From: Candidatus Gastranaerophilales bacterium HUM_12
Lineage (GTDB): Bacteria; Cyanobacteriota; Vampirovibrionia; Gastranaerophilales; Gastranaerophilaceae
DNA length: 22,442 nucleotides
NCBI GenBank assembly: GCA_002102825.1
Contig: DABJ01000039.1
Span: 21,237-43,678, forward strand
Reading direction: 5' to 3'
Shown: piece after piece, positions 21,300 through 22,442 of the stretch
Position numbering within the stretch: position 1 is the stretch's first letter
Layout: every line of letters begins with the position of its first letter
Made by a program: the position numbers and the translations under genes
Notes under the pieces: generated by a model
Database searches by the model: none
The model's input: the letters and a program-made list of their open reading frames with translations, nothing else
Told to the model about the DNA's origin: nothing

Positions 21300-22421
21300 A
21301 TGGGAATTGCAAGTGTTCTTTTTAGATATGGTTCAAAGGCTCTTAAATTAGCACCGGAAGCAATATTGGGAACCGGTACAGAAGTTGCCGGTAAGGCAAT
21401 GAGAAAAACATCGGGTTCAATTTTTGCTAAGGCTGAAGCAGGTGTTCGAGCATTGGAAAAAGATGTTGCAAAAAAATCAACTCAAGGCGGCTTTTTCTCT
21501 CGTTTGTGGAAAAATGTAAAATCTTTTGCTCCTGATATTTTTCATAAATATCCAAAAGTTGGCATTAGAGCTGCAAAGATTGCCGGTAAAAGTACCACAT
21601 TAGGGGCCTTAAAAGGGGTAGTAAAGGGTGTTGCAAAAAAATTACCTTTTATTGGTGCAATTGCAACTGTTGCTTTTGAAATCCCAAATATTATTGAAAC
21701 TGCAAAAGATAAAGGCATTATGGCTGCTACTGGGGAAGTTTTAAAATCTTCTGCGAGATTAGGCGGTGGTGCTGCCGGTGCTGCAATTGGTTCCGCAATT
21801 TGCCCGGGAATCGGCTCTGTTGTTGGTTGGGTTGTTGGTGAATGGTTGACTGGCATGGTTGTTGGTAAATCATATTCAGAACAAAAGGCAGAAGCCCAAG
21901 AGACTCAAGCTGAAACTCCACAACCGCAACAATATACACCGGAGCAGATTACAAAATTGAAAGAACTTGGCATTACTGATGAAGAATTATCACAAGCTCA
22001 AGCTAACGGTTATACTTACGAAGAAGCATTAAAAGTATTGCAATCCTCAGAACAACCGGAAGCAATACAAACTCAACAACCTGTTACCCAATCAGAGCAA
22101 GCTACTCAACCAGTTCAAACAAATGGAGTTGGAACACCGCAAGTTGATGCCCAAATTCCAAGTATATCAACTCCAATGATGAATCCATTTAACAATCCAT
22201 ACAACCCAATGAATTTGACTGCAGGTTTGAATAACAATTTGAACCCAATGACATCAAATCCAACAACTCAAAACAGTGTATTTGGCAATCCATATCAAAC
22301 AACACCAGCTAATTTATACAATAACGATATGTTATATCAACAAACATTTGGAATGACTTCTCCTAGTCAAGGTACTCCATTAAATCTAGATGGTCACTAT
22401 TTTAGATATGTTGGTTCTTAA
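21300..22421 (+). CDS. Glycine-zipper membrane protein, paralog B with extended tail (function unknown)
   Basis: A 373-residue paralog of the preceding gene. Shared parts: GKAMRKTSGSIFAKAEAG near residue 32, a hydrophobic segment (about 114-134), and the glycine zipper (about 152-185, ARLGGGAAGAAIGSAICPG, GWVVGEWLTG, VVGKSYSE). The extra length is a tail with a charged helical piece (about 211-247, YTPEQITKLKELGITDEEL, then YTYEEALKVL) and an Asn/Pro/Gln-rich stretch, near whose end LYNNDMLYQQTFG echoes the paralog A terminus. No signal peptide. The start is supported by GGGGAAAAG upstream. The window ends 21 bp later with GAAAGG, which could be the ribosome site of another gene. Confidence 0.72.
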   Translation: MGIASVLFRYGSKALKLAPEAILGTGTEVAGKAMRKTSGSIFAKAEAGVRALEKDVAKKSTQGGFFSRLWKNVKSFAPDIFHKYPKVGIRAAKIAGKSTTLGALKGVVKGVAKKLPFIGAIATVAFEIPNIIETAKDKGIMAATGEVLKSSARLGGGAAGAAIGSAICPGIGSVVGWVVGEWLTGMVVGKSYSEQKAEAQETQAETPQPQQYTPEQITKLKELGITDEELSQAQANGYTYEEALKVLQSSEQPEAIQTQQPVTQSEQATQPVQTNGVGTPQVDAQIPSISTPMMNPFNNPYNPMNLTAGLNNNLNPMTSNPTTQNSVFGNPYQTTPANLYNNDMLYQQTFGMTSPSQGTPLNLDGHYFRYVGS

Positions 22422-22442
22422 AGAAAAAATATATACGAAAGG

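Noticed and set aside
1..22442. CRISPR arrays, insertion sequences, prophage modules, rRNA genes, integrases
   Set aside because: None seen: no regularly spaced repeats, no transposase or integrase motifs, and no rRNA segments were recognised on either strand.

Overview
The window is AT-rich bacterial DNA with dense, mostly plus-strand genes, consensus sigma70-type promoters and Shine-Dalgarno sites, and standard stop codons (TGA is a genuine stop in the second prepilin-like gene). The prepilin-like starts (AFTLAEVL/AFTLAEIL followed by a GVVAAMTIP-type segment), the envelope genes and the base composition suggest a gut-type non-photosynthetic cyanobacterial relative (Vampirovibrionia/Melainabacteria, Gastranaerophilales). 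That placement is from recognition, not from a search.

Layout. 2-983: the 3' end of a peptidase-U32-family gene overlaps a YqeG-type HAD phosphatase gene. 1187-7406: a type IV filament operon in the order PilP/GspC-like, secretin, PilB/GspE ATPase, PilC/GspF platform protein, closed by a 32-bp palindromic terminator. 7433-9271: a large TPR protein with its own extended -10 promoter almost on the start codon. 9272-9626: a gene-free AT-rich stretch ending in a strong plus-strand terminator, a candidate small RNA. 9627-10627: an Xre-type regulator divergent from a hexapeptide acyltransferase, with two operator-like direct repeats between them. 10651-13544: an operon of MlaE permease, MlaF ATPase and a class I/II aminotransferase. 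13554-13608: a long G.U-containing hairpin. 13647-14564 (minus): cysK. 14688-15305: prepilin-like gene. 15345-15806 (minus): a wrecked Fic gene. 15854-15927 (minus): tRNA-Arg(TCT). 15997-16323 (minus): second Xre regulator, divergent from a second prepilin-like gene (16462-17202). 17276-19909: alaS with an inverted repeat over its -10 and start site. 19998-22421: a small unknown protein and two paralogous glycine-zipper proteins.

How the parts fit. The 1.2-7.3 kb operon supplies the outer-membrane pore, the periplasmic/inner-membrane connector, the assembly ATPase and the platform of a pilus or type II-like secretion machine. The two prepilin-like genes 7-9 kb away could supply minor subunits. 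MlaE/MlaF form the inner-membrane engine of a phospholipid transporter and, like the secretin, imply a double-membrane envelope. cysK, alaS, the tRNA and the aminotransferase are housekeeping. The least understood part is the 3' end, where two tandem diverged copies of a membrane-segment protein with a shared C-terminal motif have no function I recognise.
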